DNA from: Celeribacter sp. HF31
GTDB taxonomy: Bacteria; Pseudomonadota; Alphaproteobacteria; Rhodobacterales; Rhodobacteraceae
Direction: 5' to 3'
Length of the DNA: 64,000 bases
Assembly (NCBI RefSeq): GCF_011806455.1
Contig: NZ_JAATOT010000003.1
Span: 310,001-374,000, forward strand
Part shown: in pieces, positions 1-7,839 of the stretch
Layout: each line of letters opens with the position of its first letter
Position numbering within the stretch: the stretch's first letter is position 1
Program-made: the position numbers and the translations under genes
Notes under the pieces: model-generated
The model's input: the letters and a program-made list of their open reading frames with translations, nothing else
Told to the model about the DNA's origin: nothing
Databases searched by the model: none

Positions 1-618
1 GTGACCCGTGTGGCGCTGGAGTCCGTGCAGGAAAACGGCATCGTGTTCCTCGACGAGATCGACAAGGTCTGCGCCCGGCAAGAGGCCCGTGGCGGAGATG
101 TTTCACGTGAAGGCGTACAGCGCGACCTGTTGCCGCTGATCGAGGGCACCACCGTGTCCACCAAACACGGCCCGGTGAAAACGGATCACATCCTGTTCAT
201 CGCATCCGGTGCATTCCACATCGCGAAACCTTCGGATTTGCTGCCGGAATTGCAGGGGCGTTTGCCGATCCGTGTGGAATTGCGAGCGCTGGAAGAGGGC
301 GATTTCGTCCGCATTCTGACCGAAACCGACAATGCATTGACGCTGCAATACAAGGCGCTGATGGAGACCGAAGAGGTCGAAGTGACCTTCTCCGAGGATG
401 GGATCGAAGCGATTGCAAAACTGGCCGCCGATGTGAACAGCTCCGTCGAAAATATCGGCGCGCGGCGGCTTTACACGATCATGGAGCGGGTGTTCGAGGA
501 GCTGTCTTTCGCGGCCCCTGATAAGCCCGGCGAAAAGATCACGGTCGATGCCGCCTATGTGCATGACCATGTCGATGAACTGGCCAAGGCGGCGGATGTG
601 AGCCGCTACATGCTTTAA
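1..618 (+). CDS. hslU: HslU, ATPase subunit of HslUV protease (3' part)
   Basis: This is the C-terminal 205 residues of HslU, the AAA+ unfoldase that feeds substrates into the HslV peptidase in the cytoplasm; the gene begins upstream of the window. The Walker B segment (VFLDEIDK) is at visible residues 15-22, followed by the HslU-specific stretch [13 protein letters not shown] and [19 protein letters not shown], then the sensor-2 region [15 protein letters not shown]. The end, SRYML, resembles the conserved HslU C-terminus that inserts into HslV. The codons for DVSRE give a 13/16 match to parS (see 99-114). Confidence 0.97.
   Translation: MTRVALESVQENGIVFLDEIDKVCARQEARGGDVSREGVQRDLLPLIEGTTVSTKHGPVKTDHILFIASGAFHIAKPSDLLPELQGRLPIRVELRALEEGDFVRILTETDNALTLQYKALMETEEVEVTFSEDGIEAIAKLAADVNSSVENIGARRLYTIMERVFEELSFAAPDKPGEKITVDAAYVHDHVDELAKAADVSRYML
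99..114. other. Partial parS-like site inside hslU
   Basis: The 16 bases match TGTTTCACGTGAAACA at the first 13 positions and differ at the last three. They encode the conserved HslU residues DVSREG, so the resemblance may simply follow from the protein sequence. ParB binding here is unproven. Confidence 0.3.
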
Positions 619-1224
619 CTACTTCTTGCGGCGCAGGTAGACGTAATAGGCGCCTGTGCCGCCATGTTTGAGATGGGCCTCAGAGACCTGAAGCACCGCG
701 TCCCGCAACGGCGCCATGTGGAGCCAATGCGGGACCTGGTGTTTTAGCACACCTTTGCGCACGGGGATGGGACCGTCGTCGTCGCGGTGTTTGCCCTTGC
801 CGGTAATGACCAAAACCAGACGCCGGTCCATCGCCCAGGAGTTTAGGATAAAACGCGTGAGCGCCGGATGTGCCTGGGCGATCGTCATGCCGTGAAGGTC
901 GATGCGGCCTTCGGGGGCGAGGTTGCCTTTGCGCATTTTGCCGAATTTCTTGCGATCCATCCTGAGCGGCGCCTGCGCCAGCCGATCCGAAATAGATGGG
1001 GCAAGATCGTGGCTTGTCATACGGGTCGTCGCGTGTTTGCCGATCTCCAGATCGAAATCGAAAGGCTCTCGGGCAATCGGAGCAGTGGGTTTCGGCAGGT
1101 TCGGTTTTTCAGGAAGGACCAAGGGCGCGGGCGTCTTTGAGATATGCAGAGGTTTTGCCGTTTTTTTCACGGCATTCCACAGCCCCTTATCCTCTTCACT
1201 CAGGGTTTTCTTGCGCCGGCTCAC
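619..1224 (-). CDS. Smr-domain protein
   Basis: A 201-residue protein starting at GTG 1224. The C-terminal half (about residues 105-200) is an Smr domain: RIDLHGMTIAQAHPAL at the start, then VLVITGKGKH and a closing region with HKHGGTGAYYV-like residues (HLKHGGTGAYYVYLRRKK). The N-terminal 100 residues are charged and proline-rich and probably disordered. Stand-alone Smr proteins of this kind are thought to be nucleases acting on nucleic acid branches or mRNA, but the substrate of this group is not settled. Its GTG start overlaps the mltA TGA stop by four bases (1221-1224), so it is translated in one operon with mltA and the Tim44-like gene. Confidence 0.9.
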   Translation of the reverse strand: MSRRKKTLSEEDKGLWNAVKKTAKPLHISKTPAPLVLPEKPNLPKPTAPIAREPFDFDLEIGKHATTRMTSHDLAPSISDRLAQAPLRMDRKKFGKMRKGNLAPEGRIDLHGMTIAQAHPALTRFILNSWAMDRRLVLVITGKGKHRDDDGPIPVRKGVLKHQVPHWLHMAPLRDAVLQVSEAHLKHGGTGAYYVYLRRKK

Positions 1225-2261
1225 CCTTCTGCCCTTTCCTCATAGGCATAGGCAATCTGGATCGGCAAAAGCACGATCATCCGGCCCGGATCACGGATTT
1301 TACCAGCCTGATCGCCCGCAAGATCCCCCGTGCCAAAAAAGATATCGGCCCGCTGGGCGCCTTTGATCGCGGAGCCGGTGTCTTGGGCAATCATGAGGCG
1401 ATGCAGAGGCTCTGCGCCCTCTTTTTCGATCCAAACCGGCGCCCCAAGTGGGACGAATTTCGGATCGACCGCGATGGAGCGCATCGTGGTGATGGAGCGA
1501 TGCATCGCGCCAATGGGGCCTTTTTCGGCGGGTAGACGCGGCAGTTCACGGAAGAACACATAGGAGGGATTGAAGTTCAAAAGCGCCTCGCCCTCGACCG
1601 GATTTCGGCGCACCCAGTTCTGGATCACTTTCGCGGAAACCTGATGCGCGTCATAAACCCCACGCCGGATCAATTCCTGTCCGATAGAGCGGTAATTGCG
1701 GCCGTTGTGGCCCCCGTAACCGATGCGCATGACAGACCCGTTTTCCAAACGGATGCGACCGGAGCCCTGAACCTGAAGGAAAAACAGCTCGACCGGATCG
1801 TCGACCCAGGCGATCTCAAGCCCGCGTCCAGCAAGCGCACCGTTGGAGATGTCCTGACGCGCCAGATAGGCTTCGCCAGAGACGACATCCGGCGGCATGC
1901 GGTAGACGGGATAGCGATAACGCGCGGTTTGAAAGCGGGAGCCGCGCAGTTCCGGTTCGAAATAGCCGGTGAACAGCGGCTCGGCGCCGTCTTCGATCAG
2001 GACCGGGCGGAACAGAAGTTCAAAGAAACTCCGTGCTTCATTGGTGGTCTGAGCAAAAGCACAGAGCTGCGGCCATTCGGGGCCGTCGATCAGATCACAC
2101 GTCTCGCGAAAAACGGAAAGAGCCGCGGCGTGATCGTCCGCGGCCCATCCGGATAGGTCATCAAATGAGAGGACACGCACCGTCATGTCATCCGAGGATG
2201 CCGCCGGCGCGTTCAAAGCCAGCAAGGCTGCAAAAGCCGCAGGCGCCAGCTTTCTCCACAT
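1221..2261 (-). CDS. mltA: Membrane-bound lytic murein transglycosylase A (MltA)
   Basis: A 346-residue exported protein that cleaves the glycan strands of peptidoglycan to 1,6-anhydromuropeptides. Residues 1-22 form a Sec signal peptide (hydrophobic AFAALLALNAPAA). The middle carries the MltA barrel (LFTGYFEPELRGS) and the C-terminal third the 3D domain with conserved aspartates (IAQDTGSAIKGAQRADIFFG), including the predicted catalytic Asp. No lipobox cysteine is visible, so it may be periplasmic rather than lipid-anchored. ATG 2261 shares one base with the upstream Tim44-like stop, showing translational coupling. Confidence 0.95.
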   Translation of the reverse strand: MWRKLAPAAFAALLALNAPAASSDDMTVRVLSFDDLSGWAADDHAAALSVFRETCDLIDGPEWPQLCAFAQTTNEARSFFELLFRPVLIEDGAEPLFTGYFEPELRGSRFQTARYRYPVYRMPPDVVSGEAYLARQDISNGALAGRGLEIAWVDDPVELFFLQVQGSGRIRLENGSVMRIGYGGHNGRNYRSIGQELIRRGVYDAHQVSAKVIQNWVRRNPVEGEALLNFNPSYVFFRELPRLPAEKGPIGAMHRSITTMRSIAVDPKFVPLGAPVWIEKEGAEPLHRLMIAQDTGSAIKGAQRADIFFGTGDLAGDQAGKIRDPGRMIVLLPIQIAYAYEERAEG

Positions 2262-2926
2262 CAGGCACCAGTCGCGACAAGCTGCCAGTTCGGATCGTCG
2301 CTGTTCAGGTGACGTGCAAAGGTCCAGATGTCTTTCTGACGATTGATCGCTTTGGGGTCGCCCTGAACGATCTCGCCCTCGGCATTGCGCACGACGGAGG
2401 AGGTTTCGCCAACAAAGCGGATCTTGATTTCGGCCTCGTCGGTGGCGCGATCCAGATCGGCGTCGATGATCTGAAGCTCGCGCAGGCCAACGAATTGGCT
2501 CTCGATGGTCAGACCTTTGGATTGGCGATCCTCAACGACAGAAGAGAAGGCGTCATAGACGTCTTCGGACAGAAACGGTTTGATGCTTTCAAGCTCGTCA
2601 TGTTCAAAGGCCATCAGGATCATCTCATAGGCGCCGCGGGCACCGGCGAGGAATTCGCTGACGTTGAAATTCGGGTCGACACGTTTGATCGCGGCGAGAT
2701 TGTCTGCGGCACGGGTGCCGGCCTCGACATTGTCGATGATGTCGTGATCCACGCCGCCCTCGATCACCTCGAAGTCGCGTTTGACCTTCGTGGCCTCCTC
2801 GGCCCCCGGAACATCTGCGCGCGGCTTTTCAAACCCTTCGCGGGTGCCCAAAACGCTGCGCAGGCGCAGGATCAGGAAAATGGCAATGCCCGCGAGGACA
2901 AGAATGGAAAGAAGGGAATTCCCCAT
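2261..2926 (-). CDS. Tim44/TimA-type inner membrane protein
   Basis: A 221-residue protein. I chose ATG 2926 because it starts the hydrophobic helix (NSLLSILVLAGIAIFLILRLRSVLG) and has GGAG about ten bases upstream; an in-frame start 63 bases earlier would add an unlikely charged tail. The segment after the helix is acidic, and residues 75-220 form a Tim44-like domain (AYEMILMAFEHDELESIKPFLSEDVYDAF). Mitochondrial Tim44 tethers Hsp70 to the import channel; the bacterial homologues are membrane proteins whose role is not well defined. It heads the operon with mltA and the Smr gene and faces fxsA. Confidence 0.85.
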   Translation of the reverse strand: MGNSLLSILVLAGIAIFLILRLRSVLGTREGFEKPRADVPGAEEATKVKRDFEVIEGGVDHDIIDNVEAGTRAADNLAAIKRVDPNFNVSEFLAGARGAYEMILMAFEHDELESIKPFLSEDVYDAFSSVVEDRQSKGLTIESQFVGLRELQIIDADLDRATDEAEIKIRFVGETSSVVRNAEGEIVQGDPKAINRQKDIWTFARHLNSDDPNWQLVATGA

Positions 2927-3033
2927 CGGCGGTCGATCTCCGTTCAAACGTAGAAATAACTGTGTTCCGACCTTATGTAGGTGACGCACCCCGCCAAGTC
3001 TACCTGTGGGGGCAAGAATAGAAAGGACTTCTC

Positions 3034-3531
3034 ATGTGGCTTTTCGCCCTTTTTGTCGCAGTTCCGATCATTGAAATCGCCCTGTTCATTCAAGTTGGCG
3101 GTCTGATCGGGCTTTGGCCGACGCTTTTGATCGTCATCGTGACCGCCATTTTGGGCACCGCTTTGGTGCGCCAACAGGGGGCTTTGGCCATGTCACAATT
3201 GCGTCAGTCCTTTTCCGAGTTGAATGATCCCTCTGAACCTCTGGCGCATGGGGCGATGATCCTGTTTTCCGGCGCGCTTTTGCTAACGCCCGGGTTCTTT
3301 ACCGATGCCATGGGATTTTTGTTGCTGGTGCCCGCCTTTCGGATGTTTGTGCTTAAAGAATTGCGCAAACGGGTGAAGGTTCAGAGCTTTACCATGGGGC
3401 AACAGAACATGCGTCAAACGCATGATCCGTACCGTGGCACGCCACGTGATCCCCATATCATCGACGGCGAATGGGAAGAGGTCGATCAAAACAAGCCCAA
3501 TCAAGGCCCGTCAGGCTGGACTCGCCATTGA
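3034..3531 (+). CDS. FxsA family membrane protein
   Basis: A 165-residue protein of the FxsA family, whose E. coli member, when overproduced, relieves exclusion of phage T7 in F-carrying cells; the normal function is unknown. Three hydrophobic segments are visible at about residues 3-25 (LFALFVAVPIIEIALFIQVG), 27-45 and 72-105, followed by a polar cytoplasmic tail rich in charged residues and prolines. The start ATG 3034 has GAAAGGA seven bases upstream. It is divergent from the Tim44-like gene (107 bases between starts) and precedes secB by 57 bases. Confidence 0.88.
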   Translation: MWLFALFVAVPIIEIALFIQVGGLIGLWPTLLIVIVTAILGTALVRQQGALAMSQLRQSFSELNDPSEPLAHGAMILFSGALLLTPGFFTDAMGFLLLVPAFRMFVLKELRKRVKVQSFTMGQQNMRQTHDPYRGTPRDPHIIDGEWEEVDQNKPNQGPSGWTRH

Positions 3532-3588
3532 GGCAGGCCCGGCAACCTGATACAAAACCGCGAACTTCATTTTGCAAGGACCGAACCG

Positions 3589-4095
3589 ATGGCCGAAAAC
3601 GGCGAAACCCCACAAAACGACGCGGCCGCACAGGCCAACCCCGTCAAAATGCAAATCCTGGGTCAATTCATCCGGGACATGTCTTTTGAAAACATCCTCG
3701 CGCAAAAGGCCCTGAAGGTCGAAGGTCGTCCGGCGATCTCCGTTCAGGTCGCTCTGGATGCGAAAAAGCGCACTGAGGATCACCAGTTCGAAGTCGCGAC
3801 CAAGGTCAAAGTCGAATCCAAATCGGAAAGCGGTGAGCAGACGCTGTTCATCCTTGAGCTGGATTACGCTGGTGTGTTCCACATCGAAAACGTGCCGGAC
3901 GAGCAGATGCATCCGTTCCTGATGATCGAATGCCCGCGGATGCTTTTCCCGTTCCTGCGCCGTGTGGTGCATGACGTGACGCGTGACGGTGGCTTCCCGC
4001 CGCTGAACCTCGACAACATCGATTTTGTGCAGCTGTACCGCCAAGACATGGCGCGCCGCGCAGAAGCACAACAATCTGCCGCGGCAGTCAACTAA
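3589..4095 (+). CDS. secB: SecB export chaperone
   Basis: A 168-residue SecB, the tetrameric cytoplasmic chaperone that keeps preproteins unfolded and hands them to SecA (encoded here at 52683). Recognisable family segments are QILGQFIRDMSFENILA near residues 22-38, the acidic strand ELDYAGVFHIENVPDEQMHPFLMIECPRMLFPF in the middle, and PPLNLDNIDFVQLY near the end. ATG 3589 follows an AAGGA nine bases upstream. An N-terminal extension rich in N, A and Q is normal for alphaproteobacterial SecB. It converges with dnaQ with only nine bases between the stops. Confidence 0.97.
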   Translation: MAENGETPQNDAAAQANPVKMQILGQFIRDMSFENILAQKALKVEGRPAISVQVALDAKKRTEDHQFEVATKVKVESKSESGEQTLFILELDYAGVFHIENVPDEQMHPFLMIECPRMLFPFLRRVVHDVTRDGGFPPLNLDNIDFVQLYRQDMARRAEAQQSAAAVN

Positions 4096-4110
4096 GCTTC
4101 TGACTTAGTT
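4090..4110. terminator. Small hairpin spanning secB and dnaQ stops
   Basis: AACTAAG (4090-4096) pairs perfectly with CTTAGTT (4104-4110) across a seven-base loop. It overlaps both convergent stop codons and is followed on each side by AT-rich bases but not a clean U-run, so it could be a weak two-way terminator. Confidence 0.45.
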
Positions 4111-4845
4111 AAATTTATTCCAAATCGCGCCGTCGCCCAAGCCCTCAACGAAAGAGGCATGGGCGGCGGCTTCTTCGTCTGTGATCCGGGGCGGAAGAGG
4201 GGCGGGGCGACGCGTCGGTCGCCAGTTTTCGTCAATCTGAGACGAAGCGTCTTTCTTTTGCGATTTGGAGGGCGCAAGCACGAGATCGGGCTGACGCCCG
4301 CCGATCAGCTCAAGATAGACCTCCGCCAGAATTTCAGAGTCGAGCAAAGCGCCGTGCAGGGTCCGGGATGAGTTGTCGATCCCGAACCGGCGACACAGCG
4401 CATCGAGCGTCGCCGGAGAGCCGGGAAATTTCTTGCGCGCCATCGCCAATGTATCGACCGCGCGCTCATAGGGGATTTCCGGCAGACCGATCCAACTCAG
4501 CTCGGCATTCAGGAATTTCATATCGAAGCTGGCGTTGTGAATGATCAGTTTCGAATCCGTGCCAATGAAATCGAGAAACGCCTGACCCACCGCCTTGAAA
4601 AACGGTTTGTCGGCGAGGATCACTTCGCCGTCTTTCGGCGGGCGCGGGGGCTGCAACAGGTCGGGACCGATGCCGTGCACCCCGAAAGCACCGTCCGGCA
4701 TGTGGCGATCCGGGTGGATATATTGGTGGTAGGTGTTGCCCGACGGCATGTGATTCACGAGCTCAATCGCCCCGATTTCCACGAGACGATCACCGCTGAA
4801 CGGATCAAAACCAGTGGTTTCGGTATCGAGAACGATTTCACGCAT
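4105..4845 (-). CDS. dnaQ: DNA polymerase III epsilon subunit (3'-5' exonuclease)
   Basis: A 246-residue proofreading subunit of the replicative polymerase. The DEDDh exonuclease residues are visible: D7 and E9 in [10 protein letters not shown]108 in [10 protein letters not shown]164 and D169 in HGALLDSEI. After about residue 185 the chain becomes a basic, serine- and proline-rich linker ending in a short C-terminal segment, where E. coli epsilon binds the alpha subunit. Its start lies inside the end of coaE (8-base overlap), and it is the last gene of the maf-aroE-coaE-dnaQ operon that runs away from the candidate origin. Confidence 0.96.
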   Translation of the reverse strand: MREIVLDTETTGFDPFSGDRLVEIGAIELVNHMPSGNTYHQYIHPDRHMPDGAFGVHGIGPDLLQPPRPPKDGEVILADKPFFKAVGQAFLDFIGTDSKLIIHNASFDMKFLNAELSWIGLPEIPYERAVDTLAMARKKFPGSPATLDALCRRFGIDNSSRTLHGALLDSEILAEVYLELIGGRQPDLVLAPSKSQKKDASSQIDENWRPTRRPAPLPPRITDEEAAAHASFVEGLGDGAIWNKFN

Positions 4846-5437
4846 CTGAAAGTTGCCCCTTTAGAGTGGAAAGCACATCATGCACTTGGGCTTTGGCGGC
4901 TTCAAGGCTTGTGGTTTCGATCACGAAATCCGCGCGGGCGCGTTTTTCGGCATCCGGGAGTTGTTTGCTCAGAATGGCTTCAAAATGGGTTTCGGTCATG
5001 CCGGGTCTGGCCAGAACGCGCTCGCGCTGGGTCTCAGGGTCAACCGAGACAACCACGACGGCGTCCACATGTTGATCGCCGCCGGTTTCGAACAGGAGTG
5101 GGATATCGACCAGCACAAATTCGGATTTGCTGTTTTCAAGAAAGTTCTGGCGGTCCTGCGCGACCAAGGGGTGCACGATCTTTTCGATCTTTTTCAAAGC
5201 CTTGGGATCATTTGAAATGATTTCTTTGAGCCGCGCTTTGGACACGCTGCCGTTCTCAATCGCAGATGGGAAATGCTCCGTCATGGGCGCGACTGCAGCG
5301 CCGCCCTGATCATAGAGTCGGGCCACGGCGGCATCGGCATCCCACACGGGCACACCGGCCTCAGCGAAGAGCTTCGCCGTGGTGCTTTTGCCCATGCCGA
5401 TGGAGCCGGTCAAACCGATGATGAAAGGCTTTTTCAT
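4838..5437 (-). CDS. coaE: Dephospho-CoA kinase
   Basis: This 199-residue enzyme phosphorylates the ribose of dephospho-CoA in the last step of coenzyme A synthesis. The P-loop GSIGMGKST is at residues 11-19 and [14 protein letters not shown] follows near residue 35. I chose ATG 5437 because it gives [11 protein letters not shown] and overlaps the aroE stop as ATGA; a longer reading frame from 5494 would add an arginine-rich tail foreign to the family. It is translationally coupled to aroE upstream and dnaQ downstream. Confidence 0.96.
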   Translation of the reverse strand: MKKPFIIGLTGSIGMGKSTTAKLFAEAGVPVWDADAAVARLYDQGGAAVAPMTEHFPSAIENGSVSKARLKEIISNDPKALKKIEKIVHPLVAQDRQNFLENSKSEFVLVDIPLLFETGGDQHVDAVVVVSVDPETQRERVLARPGMTETHFEAILSKQLPDAEKRARADFVIETTSLEAAKAQVHDVLSTLKGQLSDA

Positions 5438-6264
5438 GAGGACAGGATGAATTGGCGTGTGGCGTCGTCGACTTCGGGACGCTTGCCAAACCAACGTTCA
5501 AACCCCGGCGCGGCTTGATACAGAAGCATGCCGAGACCATCGACAGTCTGACAGCCCTTCTCAGCGGCGCGATCCAGGAAAGCGGTGCGCAGCGGCGTGT
5601 AGACGATGTCGGTGACCACCGCGTCAGAGCTCAGGTGATCAAAGGGAATCTTCATATCAGGCTGGCCGTGCATCCCAAGTGCGGTGGTGTTCACAACCGT
5701 GCGCGCACCTTTAAGCATGTCACCGGCGTTTACCCATTCAACGACCGAAATTTTCGTGCCGAATTCGGCCCGAAGTGCGTCGGAGCGGGTTCTTGTTCGG
5801 TTCGCCAAACGGATTTCCGGCACACCCACCTCCAAGAGAGACGCAATCACGGCGCGCGCAGCACCACCTGCACCAAGCACGGCAGCGGGGCCGGATTTCG
5901 GGTCCCACTCCGCATTGCAGCGCAGATTTTCAACGAAACCATAGCCATCCGTATTATCAGCATGAAGCTTGCCATCCGCTCGGAAAATCAAGGTGTTCGC
6001 CGCTCCGATCAGCGCCGCACGGTCTGTGACAATGTCGGCCAGCCCCAAAACGGCTTCTTTATGGGGAATCGTGACATTCGCACCGACAAATCCCATTTTC
6101 GGCATCATCTGCAAGACCTCTGCGAGATCCGCTTGCTCGACATGAAGCGGCACATAATGACCGGGGATCTGATAGCGATTGAGCCAGTAATTATGCAGCT
6201 TTGGCGATTTGCTATGAGAGATCGGCATGCCGATCACCCCTGCCACCGGTATTTTGTCACTCAT
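5434..6264 (-). CDS. aroE: Shikimate dehydrogenase
   Basis: A 276-residue NADP-dependent enzyme that reduces 3-dehydroshikimate to shikimate in aromatic amino acid synthesis. The substrate site [10 protein letters not shown] is at residues 16-25, the catalytic pair is K69 (TIPHKE) and D106 (NTDGYGF), and the nucleotide-binding loop GAGGAARAV is near residues 131-139. The C-terminal [20 protein letters not shown] is also typical. ATG 6264 overlaps the maf stop as ATGA. Length and order are normal for the family. Confidence 0.97.
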   Translation of the reverse strand: MSDKIPVAGVIGMPISHSKSPKLHNYWLNRYQIPGHYVPLHVEQADLAEVLQMMPKMGFVGANVTIPHKEAVLGLADIVTDRAALIGAANTLIFRADGKLHADNTDGYGFVENLRCNAEWDPKSGPAAVLGAGGAARAVIASLLEVGVPEIRLANRTRTRSDALRAEFGTKISVVEWVNAGDMLKGARTVVNTTALGMHGQPDMKIPFDHLSSDAVVTDIVYTPLRTAFLDRAAEKGCQTVDGLGMLLYQAAPGFERWFGKRPEVDDATRQFILSS

Positions 6265-6866
6265 GATGCGATCACTCCCCTTTGCGCAAGATATGCCAAA
6301 AGTGGCAGTAGGGGCAAACCCAGCACTGTAAAGTAATCGCCATCAATACGAGAAAAAAGCCGCACGCCCTCGGCCTCCAGCATGTAGGAGCCGACACAAT
6401 ATTGAACCTGATCCCAATTCCGCCCCAAGTAATCGTCGAGATAGGCGTCCGAGAAATTGTTCATCTCAAGCCGCACTTCACCAACATGACGCCATTTCGG
6501 CTCACCGTTTTCATAAATCACCGCCGCAGACAAAAGCTTGTGCCGCTCGCCACGCATCTCTTTGAGCTGTGCGCGGGCCTCGTCGATGCTTTGCGCTTTG
6601 GAGATCAGCTTGCCTTTGAAAGACAGCGTTTGATCGCAGCCTATGACCATGGCACCCGGATATTTCATGGACACCTTGCGCGCCTTCGCCTCTGCCAAAG
6701 CGTCAGCGATGTCTCTGGGTGTTGCGCCATCGTGAAGGAGCGCTTCTTTTACCGTTTCTTCATCAATTCGTCCGACAGTCACATCGAAAGAGAGCCCTGC
6801 ATTTCGAAGCAAGGTCTGCCGGATTTCGGACCCCGAGGCGAGGATAAGCTGTTCCGGGCTGTTCAT
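6261..6866 (-). CDS. Maf-like nucleoside triphosphate pyrophosphatase
   Basis: A 201-residue Maf/YceF/YhdE family protein. These enzymes hydrolyse non-canonical or regulatory nucleoside triphosphates to monophosphates; which subfamily substrate applies is not decided by sequence alone. The opening LILASGSEIRQTLLRNAGL matches the Maf signature loop, with Gln where many members have Arg, and DQTLSFKGKLISKA near residue 75 carries the central Asp/Lys. It is the first gene of the maf-aroE-coaE-dnaQ operon, and its promoter must lie in the AT-rich region beside the candidate origin. Confidence 0.93.
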   Translation of the reverse strand: MNSPEQLILASGSEIRQTLLRNAGLSFDVTVGRIDEETVKEALLHDGATPRDIADALAEAKARKVSMKYPGAMVIGCDQTLSFKGKLISKAQSIDEARAQLKEMRGERHKLLSAAVIYENGEPKWRHVGEVRLEMNNFSDAYLDDYLGRNWDQVQYCVGSYMLEAEGVRLFSRIDGDYFTVLGLPLLPLLAYLAQRGVIAS

Positions 6867-7060
6867 AGCTCTGTTGAAAACTCCTGTGTGAGTGCGGGGA
6901 TCAAAGCGGTGTTTTTCGGTCTTTTAGCGCAGCCGGGGATAAACCGATAGTTCCAGGCACTTCTCACCTCACTTTATCACCGTGGGTAAGACATTTTGCC
7001 TCTGGACGTAAAAGTAACATTTTCCCGACGCCTTTAAGTTTCATCCCCTGATGCCGAAAG

Positions 7061-7085
7061 AAATCAAATTTCAACATTTTGATTT
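7061..7085. repeat. Inverted repeat in candidate oriC
   Basis: AAATCAAA (7061-7068) and TTTGATTT (7078-7085) are perfect 8-base inverted arms around a nine-base AT-rich spacer. It could be part of an unwinding element or a protein site. Confidence 0.6.
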
Positions 7086-7089
7086 ATAT

Positions 7090-7107
7090 GATAAAATTCA
7101 TTTTATC
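7090..7107. repeat. 18-base palindrome in candidate oriC
   Basis: GATAAAAT (7090-7097) and ATTTTATC (7100-7107) are perfect inverted arms with a two-base centre. The right arm runs into a weak DnaA box at 7103-7111. Confidence 0.7.
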
Positions 7108-7113
7108 CTAAGT

Positions 7114-7122
7114 TGTGGATAA
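7114..7122 (-). promoter_or_regulatory. DnaA box (consensus)
   Basis: TGTGGATAA, the exact complement of the consensus TTATCCACA. Together with TTATCC at 7103-7108 it forms an inverted pair of box halves. Confidence 0.8.
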
Positions 7123-7178
7123 GAAATATGACGTTTTCAAGAGGTTGGAAAACCCTGTGTAAAACTCAATAATCCAGA

Positions 7179-7187
7179 TTATCCACA
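7179..7187 (+). promoter_or_regulatory. DnaA box (consensus)
   Basis: TTATCCACA, an exact match, oriented opposite to the box at 7114-7122 and 65 bases from it. Confidence 0.8.
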
Positions 7188-7260
7188 GGCCCTACAAAAT
7201 CATCATCCTTTTCTTTTTCTTTTATTATTTTATTTAGAGAGAAACGAAGGGGCACCTCTT

Positions 7261-7713
7261 ATGGGCGATATTCTTGCAAGCATTTATCCTTGGACAAAGT
7301 CCATGCATGTCATTTCCATCATCGCATGGATGGCTGGCCTGTTTTATCTTCCGCGTCTTTACGTCCGTCACACCGAAAGCGTGACGCAAGGCACCGAAAC
7401 CGATCTGCTTTTTCAGGACATGGAAAAGAAGCTCCTGAAGATGATCATGAACCCTGCGATGATCTCCAGCTGGTTTTTTGGCCTCTGTCTGGTCTTTACG
7501 CCCGGTATCGTCGATTGGTCCGCTGGCTGGTCCTGGATCAAGGCTGCGAATGTGCTGGGAATGACGTGGTTTCACATGTGGTGTGCGGCACGTCGCAAGG
7601 ATTTCATTACAGGTACAAACACCCGAAGCGGTCGTCATTATCGGATGATGAACGAGCTTCCCACATTGTTCATGATCTTCATCGTCGTGATGATTATCGC
7701 CAAGCCATTCTGA
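7261..7713 (+). CDS. hemJ: HemJ-type protoporphyrinogen oxidase
   Basis: A 150-residue integral membrane protein of the HemJ (UPF0093/CopD-like) family, which oxidises protoporphyrinogen IX to protoporphyrin IX where HemG and HemY are absent. Four membrane segments are visible. The N-terminal WTKSMHVISIIAWMAGLFYLPRLYVRH holds the conserved His and the FYLPRL motif, and GRHYRMMNELPTLFMIFIVVMII closes the protein. ATG 7261 follows GAAGGGG by about seven bases. It lies directly beside the candidate origin and is the penultimate heme step, ahead of HemH encoded at 37131. Confidence 0.93.
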   Translation: MGDILASIYPWTKSMHVISIIAWMAGLFYLPRLYVRHTESVTQGTETDLLFQDMEKKLLKMIMNPAMISSWFFGLCLVFTPGIVDWSAGWSWIKAANVLGMTWFHMWCAARRKDFITGTNTRSGRHYRMMNELPTLFMIFIVVMIIAKPF

Positions 7714-7760
7714 GAAAGATTGACTTAACCTCTGTCTGTTCCTATCACTCTGCCAAACCC

Positions 7761-7774
7761 ACGCCGTCCGGCGT
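7761..7774. other. Short hairpin in the hemJ-rho gap
   Basis: ACGCC (7761-7765) pairs with GGCGT (7770-7774) over a GTCC loop, flanked by CCC and GGG that could extend it imperfectly. No U-run follows, so it is not a normal terminator. It lies in the likely rho leader. Confidence 0.35.
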
Positions 7775-7839
7775 AAGGGATTCTCCACTGAGACATGACT
7801 GAAAGACCCGCCTGATGTGCCGGTCCAATTGGATTTTCT

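Larger units (their letters stand above)
6960..7235. other. Candidate replication origin (oriC)
   Basis: The gene-free stretch 6867-7260 between divergent maf and hemJ is AT-rich from about 7000 onward. It holds two perfect DnaA boxes (TGTGGATAA at 7114-7122 on the minus strand sense, TTATCCACA at 7179-7187), weaker 7/9 matches at 6934-6942, 7103-7111 and 7156-7164, an 18-base palindrome at 7090-7107, an inverted repeat 7061-7068/7078-7085, and an AT-rich pyrimidine tract at 7202-7235 suited to unwinding. The neighbours (maf, hemJ, rho, mnmE-mnmG-rsmG-parAB) are typical of the alphaproteobacterial origin. Function is inferred. Confidence 0.8.
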
